Assembly (NCBI GenBank): GCA_038503075.1
Contig: JBCAML010000010.1
Location: 1,302,001-1,366,000, forward strand
Reading direction: 5' to 3'
Source: Gyromitra esculenta
Taxonomy: Eukaryota > Ascomycota > Pezizomycetes > Pezizales > Discinaceae
Length of the DNA stretch: 64,000 nt
The notes below the pieces were generated by a model. The model saw nothing but the letters and a program-made list of their open reading frames with translations. It searched no databases and had not been told where the DNA came from. This document shows positions 47,149 to 57,491 of this stretch, piece by piece. The position numbers and the translations under genes are program-made. Position 1 is the stretch's first letter; every line of letters starts with the position of its first letter.

Positions 47149-47594
47149 TCTCACGGTCGAGTCCCTTGTTAAGCCCTTCAGTATCCCTGAAGGTGAGCAG
47201 TGCTACTTAATGAGGTATCGACGCGTTCAAAGAGGGCAGCGTTTCTACAGGTTCTACGATAGGTCTATCTCAAGGCGAGATAAGTGCGGCGAGATGAACA
47301 GCGACAGCGAGGATTCTGAGGTAGAATCGAGATAGTATTTCTTTAACAAGTACCGCAGAAGGTAACGAGAACGTTGCTTAAGGAAAGAAAAGAACGAAAA
47401 CAAGAGCGACTAAAATCCTTCCTTAAATACCCCGCTTTTCGGTAACACAGACAACAACCCGACAACAACCGAAATACAACGACATTATCCCAACAACCAT
47501 AACCGAAGAACAAAGGAATTATACAACCATCTAGATCAATCGATACAATATCACCAGTCAAACCACGAGGCATCCTTTAAGTCAATCCGTGAAA
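47149..47594 (-). mobile_element. 3' LTR of the young gypsy
   Basis: 446 bp, identical by reading to the other LTR. The termini TTTCACGG..CCGTGAGA (element orientation) lack TG/CA. It carries TATTTAAG near the middle and the two-stem structure near its end. Confidence 0.9.
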
Positions 47595-50500
47595 GTAGCT
47601 CCCCCCTTCAAGCGTGAGCTCCTGCGAACACTAGGAGTAGCCAAGGTCGGGATAGTTAAAAACTCTTTTAGTGCAGAAGTATCTACAAGGTCTTCAGCGG
47701 GTTCCCAGGTAGGGTGAGCATAGCCGGTCCATTCGACAAGGTACTGTTGTTGTCCACGATGTGTTCGTTGCTCGAGGATTTTCTCGATAAAATATTCCTC
47801 CTGCTGGTTAACGATAATTGGAGGTGGAGGGGGTAGGATTTGTCCTGGAAGAGGATCGTCGGCAACGGGCTTAAGGAGTGACACGTGGAAAACGGGATGG
47901 TATTTGACTGAAGAAGGAAGGTCAATCTCGTATGCAAAAGGAGAGACTATCTTTTTTACTGGGTATGGTCCCATCCATTTCCAGTCGAGTTTTCGCGCAT
48001 TACGAACTGTCCTAATATTCTTCATCGATACGAATACTTGATCATCGACTTGATAGGCAGGAGCGGGAGTTCGATGTTTATTAGTAGAGGTCTCCTGGAT
48101 ATCCTGGGCTGTCCGAATTTGTATCTTGAGGTAGTCGTATAGGTTTTGCATCGTGGTTGCGAAGTTAGAAGAGTCTAGGCTTTGGGCGATGGCGGTTGCG
48201 GGGACAATAGAGGTATCGAAGCGGGGATGGTAACCATAGTTTGCAAAAAAGGGCGAAACTTTAGTAGTAGCCGATTCTTGGTTGTTGGCTGAGAATTCTG
48301 CCATGGCTAACCATTTACTCCAGTCTCCTTGTTGATAAGACACGTATGAGCGCAGGTATTGCTCCATAACTGCGTTTAGTCGTTCCGTCTGTCCATCGGT
48401 TTCTGGGTGGAATGCAGTAGACATTCGAGCCTGGATTCCTAAGCGCTTGCAGAGTTCCTTCCAGAAGTGGGCTGTGAACTGTGTACCTCGGTCGGAGGTA
48501 ACGTGTGTAGGTAGCCCATGGAGTTTCCATACATGTCGAAGGTATAAATCGGCGACATCTCTAGAGTTGACCGTGGTATTACAAGGGATTAGATGGCGCA
48601 TTTTTGATAGGCGGTCTACGATGACCAAGATAGCATCATAGCCTTCGGATTCTGGGAGGCCTGTGACAAAATCCATCGAGATCTCTTGCCAGGGGCGATT
48701 CGGAATAGGCAACGGGCGGAGAACTCCTTGGGTGCGTTGGGTAACTGGTTTTGCTTTTTGGCATATATGGCAGTTACGCACATAGCGGCCGATAGATTCC
48801 CTCATCTTTGGCCAGTAAAAACTTCTACTTATTAGTTCGAAGGTTTTATCTCGTCCAGGGTGTCCTGCAGCGGGGGCGTCATGATGTCTCCGAATAAGCT
48901 CTAGACGAAGAGGGTCAAAGTCGGGCACATAGAGTTTCTCCCGATAGTATAGTCGGTTATTCTCCTCCGTGCATTCGCTTAAAGTGATCTCCTTTGATTG
49001 TCGATCCTTGTTCTTTAACGCTAAAAGTATCTTTGCTGGGAACTTGTCAGCGGTATACCCTTCTAGGAAGAGTTTTTTCAGGGGGGCGTCCAGTTCAGCG
49101 GCTTCATTTGATAAAGAAGCCGACAACAAACTTATCTTAGGATCAATGTTCTCCTTCTTTAGCACCACCTGGCTCTGGTGTGCTAACCGTTCATCCCCTT
49201 CCTTGGGGAGATCTCCTGATCTTCTTGTTAACGCATCCGGCTTTCCTCCTTGACTTCCCGGTCGATAGGTGATCACAAAATCAAAACGTGATAGGTATTC
49301 GGCCCATCTGGCTTGACGGCGGTTAAGTTGTTTAGTGCTCATAAAATATTCCAAATTTTTATGATCACTGATAACGTCGATTGGGTGTTTTGAGCCTTCC
49401 AGTTCCGGACGCCATTCTTCAAAGACTCGGATGATGGCAAGTAGTTCCTTGTCGTAGATTTCGTAGTTACACTCCGCAGGTGAGTGTTTTTTTGAAAAGA
49501 AGGCTACGGGATGTAAGATTCCTGCGTCATCGTACTGCGATAGGACTCCGCCTGATACGAAGTCTGAAGCGTCGGTTTCTACAATGATTTTTTTGTCAGG
49601 ATCAAAGTGGATGAGGATGGGAGCAGTGGTGAAGGCATGTTTTAAATTTTCGAAGGCGATGTCGGCTTCGACAGTCCATTCGAAGTTAATACCCTTTCTT
49701 GTGAGTGCAGTAAGAGGCGAAGCGAGTTTAGAAAATCCCAGGATAAACCGACGGTAAAAGTTAGCAAATCCTAGGAATGCTTGGACGTCCTTAACGCTTT
49801 TTGGAGTTCCCCATTCTCTGACGGCCTTTAACTTTTCTTCGTCCATCTTGATGCCGTCAGGGGTGAGAATTAGGCCTAGGTATTTGGTGGTTTGTACTTC
49901 GAACTCACATTTCTCCGGTTTCAGAAGGATGTTATTGTTCTTGAGCGTCTGTAGAACCTTCCGAACATGAGCTTGGTGTTCAGTGAAGGTGTCGCTGTAG
50001 ATGAGAATGTCATCTAGGTACGCAGTACAAAAGATATCTAGGTATTCAGTGAGGCAGTCGTTTACAAAGCGTTGGAAGGTACCTGGGGCATTGGTGAGTC
50101 CAAAGGGCATGACCTGGTATTCGTAGAGACCATAACGGGTTCGGAAGCGGTTTTCCACTCCTCTCCTTCAGCGATTCGGATTTGGTGATAACCGTCGCGT
50201 AGGTCGAGCTTGGTATACCATTGGGCCTTCGCTAGTCTATCAAGGGTTTCTCGTATAAGAGGAGAGGTGTATCGATCTTTGACCGTAATGGCGTTTAGGC
50301 CCCTATAGTCAACACATAATCGGAGGGAGCCATCCGCCTTTTTTACGAAGAGTACAGGGGAGCCGGCAGGAGAAGAGCTGGCGCGAATAAAACCTTTCTC
50401 TAGGTTGTCTTCGATGTATTTCTTGAGGACAATAAGTTCCTCTCTTGACATTCCATAGAGCGGCCCAAATGGTGCGTCCTTCCCCTCCATCAATTGTATT

Positions 50501-51243
50501 TTATGATCGTAGGGGCGGCGTGGGGGTAGTCCTTGCGCTTTTGCTTTATCGAACATGTCCAAAAAATCGTGGTACTTAGCGGGGATCCTAGACTTCCATT
50601 CTTCTTTTGTGGTTTTATTGTCTATGAGTTTGTTTATCTCATAAAGGGACATGGCGTACGCTTGGTGGGTGCGTTTTCTAGTGAGGGTCCTAAAGCTGGC
50701 CGCGCCAATGAAGGATATATTCATTTTGGAGGGAGTGGGAATCGATGGGGAGATGACAATGGGGGAGTGAGGGGCACAGTGCGTGGTGCAGAGCTTAGAG
50801 TTAAACTCAATGCGTTTGTTAGCGAAATGGAGGTGCACATCGTGGTGCTTCATCCACGGTATGCCTAGCACTAGGGGGTAGTGGCCCAGTTGGGTCACAA
50901 AGCAGGGTGCTTGTTCTCGATGATTTTGGATGGATAGGTTGAGGTTAGCGATGTGGGTAATGTCTCCGGAGGCGACGGGTCGACCATCGATAACTTCAAG
51001 TTGTCGGGGTGTTTTTAAAGGGGTAAGGGGGAGAGAATGGTGACTCGCGAATTTCTGATCAATAAATGCAAATCCTGAGGCCCCGGTGTCCAGTAAAGCG
51101 TGTGTGTTTATAATTTTATTGCTATGGGAAATCTTGCATGCTACTACAAAGTGTTCCCCATCCAATTGATCCTCCACGCTTATACCAGAAACCGAAAACC
51201 CCGAAATAGAAAATGCAGACAAAGGTAAGAAATTTGAAACCAA
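47582..51243 (-). CDS. pol: Young gypsy Pol: protease, RT, RNase H, integrase, chromodomain (one frameshift)
   Basis: The first frame (51243-50062) holds retroviral-type protease ALLDTGASGFAFID and the RT fingers with GSPVLFVKKADGSLRLCVDYRGLN and KLDLRDGYHQI. At about 50143 one T is missing (GCTTCCGAACC where GCTTTCCGAACC would give AFRTRYG). The rest reads in a second frame (50158-47582): MPFGLTNAPGTFQ, AYLDDILIYS (catalytic Asp pair), RNase H VETDASDF and [13 protein letters not shown], integrase zinc finger H..H..CHIC, core DFVTGLPESEGYD, TSDRGTQF and FHPETDGQTER, and a C-terminal chromodomain YLVEWTGYAHPTWEPAEDL. Translation may use a different frame from gag. The single-base gap is either a real lesion or an assembly error in a TTT run. 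Confidence 0.85.
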
Positions 51244-51272
51244 GGTAGGGTCACTGATCGACCTTGGTTGGA

Positions 51273-52565
51273 CTAGTTTAAAGCCTCGCTTGAGGCGCTT
51301 GCGGATTCTAGAGCAAAAAATTGAGGCGGGAGAGGTGGCGGCGGTAAGGAAGAAGCCGGGGGCGAACGGTTAGCAGGTGGGGCTGTGAGGGCTCCTCTCA
51401 TCGTGGGTTTTTTGGGAGCAGAAGGGCAATTGGCGTAGGAGTGATCCGGAGCGGCACAGAACATGCATTTTCCAGTGGCACGGCGCCACTGTTTTTCTTC
51501 CTCCGAGAGTTTTCTTCGTCCGTTGACCATGGTGTATCGTTGGTCTTGAGGAGGGCGAGAAAGATTGCTGGTACGTCCGAAAGATAGGTCCATGGGGGCT
51601 AGTCCTCCTGGGGTGAAGGAGGAGGCAGGGGTGAAGGCGGCGGGGGCACTGAATTGACCCATATTATCTCTGGCGTTTCCTCGTTTTTCTGCCTTACGAG
51701 CTCGGATACGATTATCCAGTCGGGTAAGGGTGAGAATCATCTCCGGGAGGTTGGCAGGGGCGATTGGGGCAAACACCATGGCTTCTTTTAGTTCTTCTGA
51801 CATGCCGTGTTCCAATGCGTCCATCTTAGAGTTCTCATCAAAGTTCAACTGGCCCATGATTCTTTGGAAATCGGCTAAGTAGGCCGAGAAATCCCTTTTT
51901 CCTTGACGGAGCTGGTGGAGTTCCCGTCGAGCAGTTCCGGTCGGATCTGGATCTCCGAAAGCAGTTTCCAAGGCGGCGATGAGTTCTTCTGCGTTGTTCC
52001 AACTGGTGAGTCCTGAGGGAAGAACTGTATGTCGGACTTGCTCTAGGGCGGCTCCTTCCAGTCGATTGATAGTGTAAAGTATCATGGTAGTCTCATTGGC
52101 GAAACGGTCCCGGTTGACGGTTAACTTGGAGCGTAATTGGAGAATAAAGCCGGGGAGTTTTGCTCGGGATCCATCGAACTTCTCTGGGTCCGGCATGCGT
52201 TCCGATCGATGGGTATTTGACGGCGGGGGGGGGGTAGCTGTAAGGTTGGGTGGAGCGGGGGGCGCTGGGATGGTGGATCGAGCCTCATTCCGTTCTTGTC
52301 GAAGTCGAGCAATTAGGCTGGCGGCTTCGGTGACTCGTTGGTCTTGTTCGGTCGCATGACGGAGGGCATTATCGGTTTGGATCCGGGCAGTGTTGAGTTT
52401 TACCTCGTTTTCCCGGTCGCTTTCCTGGAGGACGTCAATCTGGTCTTCCAGGGCTTGGTTTAATTCCCTGAGTTCATTGTATAGTTCTGCAGGGTCGTCT
52501 CGGTAGGCCTGAGCGAACGCTTCTCTAGTGGGAAAGCGTTTTGCGGCGACGGCGGTTCCTTCCAT
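51273..52565 (-). CDS. gag: Young gypsy Gag
   Basis: An open frame of 430 codons from ATG 52565. The N-terminal third is charged and helical with a likely coiled coil (LRELNQALEDQIDVLQESDREN). A Pro-rich linker follows (IPAPPAPPNL). The capsid-like retrotransposon Gag domain (PDPEKFDGSRAKLPGFILQLR to LDNRIRARKAEKR) covers residues about 125-295. A zinc knuckle CMFCAAPDHSYANC lies near residue 380, before a Pro-rich tail. Gag would assemble the virus-like particle and package element RNA. The frame is intact. It ends 29 bases before the pol start in a different frame, so pol expression would need reinitiation or a frame change. Confidence 0.85.
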   Translation of the reverse strand: MEGTAVAAKRFPTREAFAQAYRDDPAELYNELRELNQALEDQIDVLQESDRENEVKLNTARIQTDNALRHATEQDQRVTEAASLIARLRQERNEARSTIPAPPAPPNLTATPPPPSNTHRSERMPDPEKFDGSRAKLPGFILQLRSKLTVNRDRFANETTMILYTINRLEGAALEQVRHTVLPSGLTSWNNAEELIAALETAFGDPDPTGTARRELHQLRQGKRDFSAYLADFQRIMGQLNFDENSKMDALEHGMSEELKEAMVFAPIAPANLPEMILTLTRLDNRIRARKAEKRGNARDNMGQFSAPAAFTPASSFTPGGLAPMDLSFGRTSNLSRPPQDQRYTMVNGRRKLSEEEKQWRRATGKCMFCAAPDHSYANCPSAPKKPTMRGALTAPPANRSPPASSLPPPPLPPQFFALESASASSEALN

Positions 52566-52626
52566 GGTGGAGGAATATCCCGTGTGTTTGGTAGTGGTAG
52601 AAGGTGTAGATGTCGAAGCAACGTAA

Positions 52627-52697
52627 TCTCACGGTCGAGTCCCTTGTTAAGCCCTTCAGTATCCCTGAAGGTGAGCAGTGCTACTTAATGAGGTATC
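52627..52697 (-). promoter_or_regulatory. Conserved two-stem RNA structure at the end of the LTR
   Basis: Read on the minus strand: outer strand CCTCATTAAG, near-invariant GTAGCACTGCTCA, inner hairpin CCTTCAG-GGATA-CTGAAGG, outer return CTTAACAAGG, then the LTR end. Other LTR copies change both stem arms together. It lies downstream of the promoter, so it would be in the 5' leader of the genomic RNA near the primer-binding site. Function unknown. Confidence 0.7.
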
Positions 52698-53072
52698 GAC
52701 GCGTTCAAAGAGGGCAGCGTTTCTACAGGTTCTACGATAGGTCTATCTCAAGGCGAGATAAGTGCGGCGAGATGAACAGCGACAGCGAGGATTCTGAGGT
52801 AGAATCGAGATAGTATTTCTTTAACAAGTACCGCAGAAGGTAACGAGAACGTTGCTTAAGGAAAGAAAAGAACGAAAACAAGAGCGACTAAAATCCTTCC
52901 TTAAATACCCCGCTTTTCGGTAACACAGACAACAACCCGACAACAACCGAAATACAACGACATTATCCCAACAACCATAACCGAAGAACAAAGGAATTAT
53001 ACAACCATCTAGATCAATCGATACAATATCACCAGTCAAACCACGAGGCATCCTTTAAGTCAATCCGTGAAA
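52627..53072 (-). mobile_element. 5' LTR of the young gypsy
   Basis: 446 bp; would drive transcription leftward across gag and pol. A TATTTAAG box lies about 150-170 bases into the LTR in its own orientation, followed by CCTTAAGCAACGTTCTCG, conserved in most family copies. Confidence 0.9.
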
Positions 53073-53461
53073 CCACATCACTGGCTTTGCCCTGAAACTT
53101 ATTGGGTTGAGGTGCTTTCGGTTCTCTGCCTCTGTTGGTGGAGGGTGTTGTGGTTCCACCGGACATCATTACTTCAATAAGTCTGAACATTCTGTCCTCC
53201 TGCTCCCGCCCCTTCTTGTGAAAATACTTCCTCCACTTCTTTTTATCCCCTTCTCCTTCTTTTGAGCTTACACTGCTGCAATCGTCTCCCGGGTCTCCAC
53301 CTCCTCCAGCCAGTCCTCCTCCACTACCGCCACCTATTCCTCCATCTCCTCCTCCATCTCCTCCGGTTTCTTCCTCCTTCCTTACCACTCCGCTTCCGCT
53401 AGACTCGCCACTGTTTCCTCGTGGGGGATTAGCCCATGGTGGTGCTGATGGTGGGGGTCCT

Positions 53462-54823
53462 TGTTATACCTGTACCTTTTGAAGGAGTTCCTGGCCCTGG
53501 AGTTACCCTATCTTTGGAGTTACCCTACTTTAGCACCTTCTGGATTGGGACTGGAGCATGTTATCCTGCCTCCAATCCTTCCTGTAGGTATAGTATTTGG
53601 AGAAGGGGGGACAGCACCAGAAAAGACCTGTCCCGGAGGACAAAAGTAACCCCTAGGCCGTCAAGCAAAACCATCCGGCGAAATAAGACGCCGCGGGTAT
53701 GTAGGGGAAGTGTCTGGCTTCGTTGTGGTTCAAACGGATTGCAAATCGGACCAAAACTGGCGGAGTTACAGACTGACAAGCATAAGGGAACGCAATGCTA
53801 CGCGACAATTCAGATAGGCGAAATGATCGTCTCGAAGAGACGAACGCAATGAAGACCAATACGTAACTCCCGTGTTACCGACATGCATACTGCTCAGAGA
53901 ATCATGGATCGGGGCCAGGGAACTGAATGCGGTATCGGGTATGGAGATAAGGCGAAGTAGTTTCATGTTGTCATAGTAGTTAGCGCCTCTACATTTCATG
54001 GATGGTTGTTTTGCTGGTTTGTTAGTTGTATAGGTACATGGTTGCGGTGTTTCATTGTTGTTCTTTGTGTTTCTGTGGGTTTCCGTTACAATGAGTCATG
54101 TCTTTGTCATCGAAAGGGTTGGAACTTGGTATATAAGCGAAAGGTTTTCCCCTCTTGTTGTACTTCTCCTTCTTCTTTCTTTAAGCAACATCTTCTATCT
54201 TACACTCTTGTATTTTACAATACAACCCTCGGTTATACCTCATAACCTTACGTTGTCGCCGCTATCAAGTCTTCTATACCTGATCACCTCATAGAGCCTG
54301 TGGAACCTCGTGAATACTCTTGTCACTTAGTTTTCCATTCAAGTAGCACTGCTCATCTCGGGGGATACCCGAGAGCTTGAAGGAAAACCTCGCCCCTTGA
54401 GACTACACCACACTATACCCAAACATAGTAGAGAGGAGGCATTATAAATACTCTTGCAGTGGATGTAAACTCTGAGTTGGATCATTAGCGACGAAGAACG
54501 AGCCTTATCAATATTATATTGTTTCTAGCAAAATCACTTCCGTGCAATTTACTCTTTTACTTGTGGATTACTTTTATCTTGCTTAGCAAGGCCTTGGCCC
54601 TTCAGCGTTAGTTATTAAAACCTTACTATTGGAAGTTCTTCACGGAACTTTGCTCGATCCCTACTTTGAACCCTACGGTTATCTTTTAGCGGTTCATAAG
54701 AAGCAGTTAGGACTTGTACCTGTGTATTGTGTTGCGGATAGCAACTGGGCAGGTTATAGTGTCTAGATTGTTATCTAAAGGTTCTTGGAGATTTCCTGTG
54801 TGTTAAGAAGTACCGGTCTTACA
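53462..54823 (+). mobile_element. L-type solo LTR (L2), carrying LTR B6
   Basis: Begins TGTTATACC and ends CCGGTCTTACA, with perfect duplication GTCCT (53457-53461 and 54824-54828) in the outer gypsy gag. About 950 bp without B6. Excision rejoins the proline-rich Gag sequence in frame. It lacks the tRNA-like head of L1. Confidence 0.75.
53994..54402 (+). mobile_element. Solo LTR, family B (B6)
   Basis: A 409-bp LTR with perfect duplication CTACA (53989-53993 and 54403-54407) inside L2. Its stems are TCTCGGG/CCCGAGA and TTTTCC.TTCAAG/CTTGAAGGAAAA. Confidence 0.85.
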
Positions 54824-55821
54824 GTCCTGGCGGAGGTGGGTCTCGTCCAAATGCTGTTAAATCTTCGCCAAATCTAGGAGGTGGCAGCAATGGGGGGGGC
54901 GGAGTTGAATTCCTGGGGGGAGCGATGGCAGTATCTCTCGGATTTGCTGGCGTCATTGGTTCTTGGGGGGGAGGTGTAGCTTGAATAGTTATAGGAAATT
55001 GCTCAGGGGAGAAAGTGTTAGCTCTTTCTCACCGTTTTCCTTTCTTCTTCTTAGGTGGCGGAGAGGGTGCTTGGATCTGTAGCTGGCCATTATCAATTGC
55101 TTCTTGAATATGGAGCAAGAAGTTAGGGGGGAAGGAGACTGCTTCCAGATTATCTAGGTCCATTGGATCATCAAGAACTTGAGTCTTCTCAGTTAAAAGT
55201 TGTTGGATGATCTTCTGGCAGCCCAGTATTTCTTCGTTCAAGTATTTCATCGCCTCTCCCAGCACAAACTGTTCCACTTTCTGCCATTCCACAAGAATGC
55301 TGATTATAGAGGATGATTTTTGAACGTTTATGTCAACATATTCCTTCAGCGCTACTTGGACTGTATTGAAGAATTCTAGAACGGGAATTGTGGTACTGTC
55401 GTCCATGGTGTCTTAATTTCGGGGATATACTTCTGAATGGTAGAGCGTGGGTTTTTGATTAGCTGCAAGAGATCATCTTGCCCGACCGCAAGCTCCCTGG
55501 GTTCCCAGGTAATGGCAAGGACCTCAGGGGTACTTCAATTGCGGGTGTAGATGATGTACTGGCTTTTGGAGGCATTGTAGGATGTATAGGGGATATAAGT
55601 GTGCTCTGGAACCGATGGTGCTGGTCTACAGTTCTGTAGGAGGTAGGTTTTGTCTAACCAGTCTGGAAAGATCTCTTCTAAGAGAGGCGACCGGTGCGAT
55701 TTCATGGCGTTCCTACAGCAGGTAAGGGATAGAAGTTCCCAAACCCAGGACACAGGCATATATCGGGAGGCGGTGCTTTATCAGAAGGAATCTCAAGGTG
55801 ATTGAAGCCTTAAGATTATAC

Positions 55822-57002
55822 TGTAACAGGGGTAGTCCTACTGCTCTGTAGTGGGAATAGGTATAGGAATAAGGCCGTTGCAAATACTATAAATCAGGTT
55901 GAGATGTTAAGAATATTTTCGTGCAAGGTACTCAATAATCTTAAGGGCTTTACTCTGTAGTATTCTGCCTGATGAGACTGGGAAGAAGAGCAACAGGTGG
56001 CGGGGTCATGCACTATCTTTATAGTGCTGCTAACTCTCTGTCCTCTTTCTGTTCTACTCTGCTGGGGGCCCGTCAAGATCTCAGGGAGCGAGGTTTCGTC
56101 AAGCCCTTTGGTATCCCCAAAGGTAAGCAGTGCTACTTGAACGAAATCTAGCGACAGGAGTTAAACGAAGATTCCACAGGCTCTACAACGAAGGGGAGTA
56201 TGAAGACTCCGGCAGCGAAACTACGTTGATGTAGTGGCGTGATAACTATGGGAGTATCATGGAAACGATGAAGGATTTGGAGGGAATCCTGGCTTGTATT
56301 GTAGGATACAAGTAAAGTGACAATAGAAGACGTTGCTTAAAGAGAAGAAAGAGAAAAGTACAAAGAGGGGAAAACCCTTCGCTTATATACCCACAATCCA
56401 TCCTTTCAATGACAAACGCATGACTCATCATAATCAAGAACCCAAAAAAGTATAAGAAATATCAACAAAACAAAACAACCATATACCTAATTAACCCACA
56501 GAACAACCATCCATGAAACAAGACCCTGAGAACATGCCAAGCTATTGTGGGTGGGACACCTCAGGATTCAGCTAATGATCACTTTGGCACTCTCCAGCAT
56601 TTCTCGATTGTTCTGTCTAGTTAGACCTTCTAGATCTGCCAGCTGCATGCCATGCTTATGCTGGATGCAGGAATTGGTGCTGATAAGTCTACTGTTGCAT
56701 GTGAGGTGTCCTGCACTTAATAGATTCCCTATTGCCGCACCAATGGCTCTGGGCTGCTGGTACATGCACAGATGGATTGGGAATGCCGCCACAGGAGCTT
56801 CCTGTTTTTGGTATCACTGGAGATATATCATTGGCTCGTCAGCTAATGTTATTCTCATTGGTTCCACTCCATTGGAACAGCAGGGTAGCAGGTATCCTCT
56901 AGCATGTGGTAGCTACACTACTCATGCTGATCCTTACTACCTCTCTGCTTGTCCGGTACTATTATGCTTCACTGCACGTAACGGTATTGTAGATCCGTTA
57001 CA
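55822..57002 (-). mobile_element. 5' LTR of the outer gypsy (E5), carrying LTR B7
   Basis: Ends TGTAACAGG and CCGTTACA; 736 bp once B7 is removed. Gag begins about 400 bp inside it, leaving room for a leader. Confidence 0.7.
56079..56518 (-). mobile_element. Solo LTR, family B (B7)
   Basis: A 440-bp LTR with perfect duplication CAAGA (56074-56078 and 56519-56523). Stems CCTTTGG/CCAAAGG and TTTCG.TCAAG/CTTGACGAAA. Confidence 0.85.
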
Positions 57003-57186
57003 GCCTGAGTCTCTTAATGCAATGACGGAAATAATAATACTTAAACACTTTAATAAAACCCAGCACATCACGAAGGCCTACCCTGAAGGGCTAAAGTATG
57101 GGACAAAACAATTCATTAAAACCGTGTATGAAAGTCATTCAAGAGTGTCTATTGGTCAGAAACCCCAAGAAGATAAATTAATATAG
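57003..57186 (+). pseudogene. C-terminal remnant of a D-like DDE transposase
   Basis: The plus-strand frame ends in AYPEGLKYGTKQFIKTVYESHSRV, matching the tail GLLYGTKAFKETVYISHRQV of element D's transposase. Upstream it is cut by LTR E5. It is a separate, diverged copy and lies 300 bp from the rad17 start. Confidence 0.55.
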
Positions 57187-57491
57187 TTTCTCAATGTAAA
57201 TATTTTCACTAGATAGCACTAAGTCATCATGTTCGGGCTTATACTGCTCTTTTCTTGAAGCTTCCTTCACTGCTCGCCAATCTGTTAACTTCGATCACCA
57301 ACAATCACTCGAAATCTTGGCATTCGGGATTCGGTTGCCCCCTCTTTCCTTTGGTACTGGTTTTAGTCTTGATCCACCATAGTACTTAGTAGATTCGTCA
57401 CATGACGATGCTGGGAATCGCGTCTCCCACCATTTGTGATTTCGAATTCCTTCAATGACCTTGTCGCACCTCTCCATTCCTTATCCTAATA
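57187..57491. other. rad17: Upstream region of rad17
   Basis: About 300 bases between the transposase remnant and the rad17 ATG, with no ORF. The promoter and 5' UTR must lie here or reach into the transposon remnant; no clear element is seen. Confidence 0.4.

Larger units (their letters stand above)
47149..53072 (-). mobile_element. Complete young gypsy (chromovirus) element, family A
   Basis: 5924 bp, with two 446-bp LTRs (47149-47594 and 52627-53072) that I read as identical, and a perfect 5-bp duplication CCACA (47144-47148 and 53073-53077). It interrupts the gag gene of the outer gypsy. Minus-strand order: LTR, gag (52565-51273), pol (51243-47582), purine-rich tract (GAAGGGGGGAGC, about 47597-47610), LTR. 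It defines the family whose nine solo LTRs are scattered through the window. Confidence 0.9.
36660..55406 (-). pseudogene. gag: Outer gypsy gag, split into five pieces
   Basis: Rejoining across insertions gives: an N-terminal piece from MDDSTTIPVLEFF (55406-54824); after L2, GPPPSAPPWANPPRGN and a Gly/Asp-rich and basic stretch to PNKFQGKASDV (53456-53078); after the young gypsy, DQFLCQCENVFI..GNLLEGQGAVNW (47143-47038); after the two LINEs, YEAYHNLIDQGAADR (37545 leftward) and MREEQVAKWDRLTQTG..SQGLNAELA (37411-36962). It ends with a CCHC zinc knuckle CLRCGKGKHAWYNC (about 36860-36905). These are the capsid and nucleocapsid regions of a gypsy Gag. At least one stop lies in the join around WMS/AAFTSS (37460) and a frame change near 55029. 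Confidence 0.65.
30611..57002 (-). mobile_element. Outer gypsy (chromovirus) retrotransposon, about 7.9 kb before insertions
   Basis: LTRs are E4 (30611-31347, 737 bp) and E5 (55822-57002, 736 bp once LTR B7 and its duplication are removed). Gag and pol pieces on the minus strand, when rejoined across seven insertions, read continuously from 55406 to 31533. A purine-rich tract (AGGAGAGGAAAG on the minus strand, about 31350-31363) precedes the 3' LTR. The LTRs differ at roughly 7 percent over the first 140 bp by eye, so this copy is old. The outer flanks do not form a duplication (CTGGG versus GCCTG): left is K3, right is a transposase remnant. One end may therefore have been rearranged. Confidence 0.65.

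Noticed and set aside
47343..47573. Identical 76-codon ORFs at 47343-47573 and 52821-53051
   Set aside because: They lie wholly within the two identical LTRs and their solo relatives do not keep the frame.
52610..52813. Recurring peptide KPFSIPEGEQCYL and the acidic tail DSEDSEVES in many short frames
   Set aside because: These come from translating the antisense strand of family A/B LTRs through the hairpin. Frames break by indels in several copies while stem pairing stays, so I treat it as RNA structure, not a protein.
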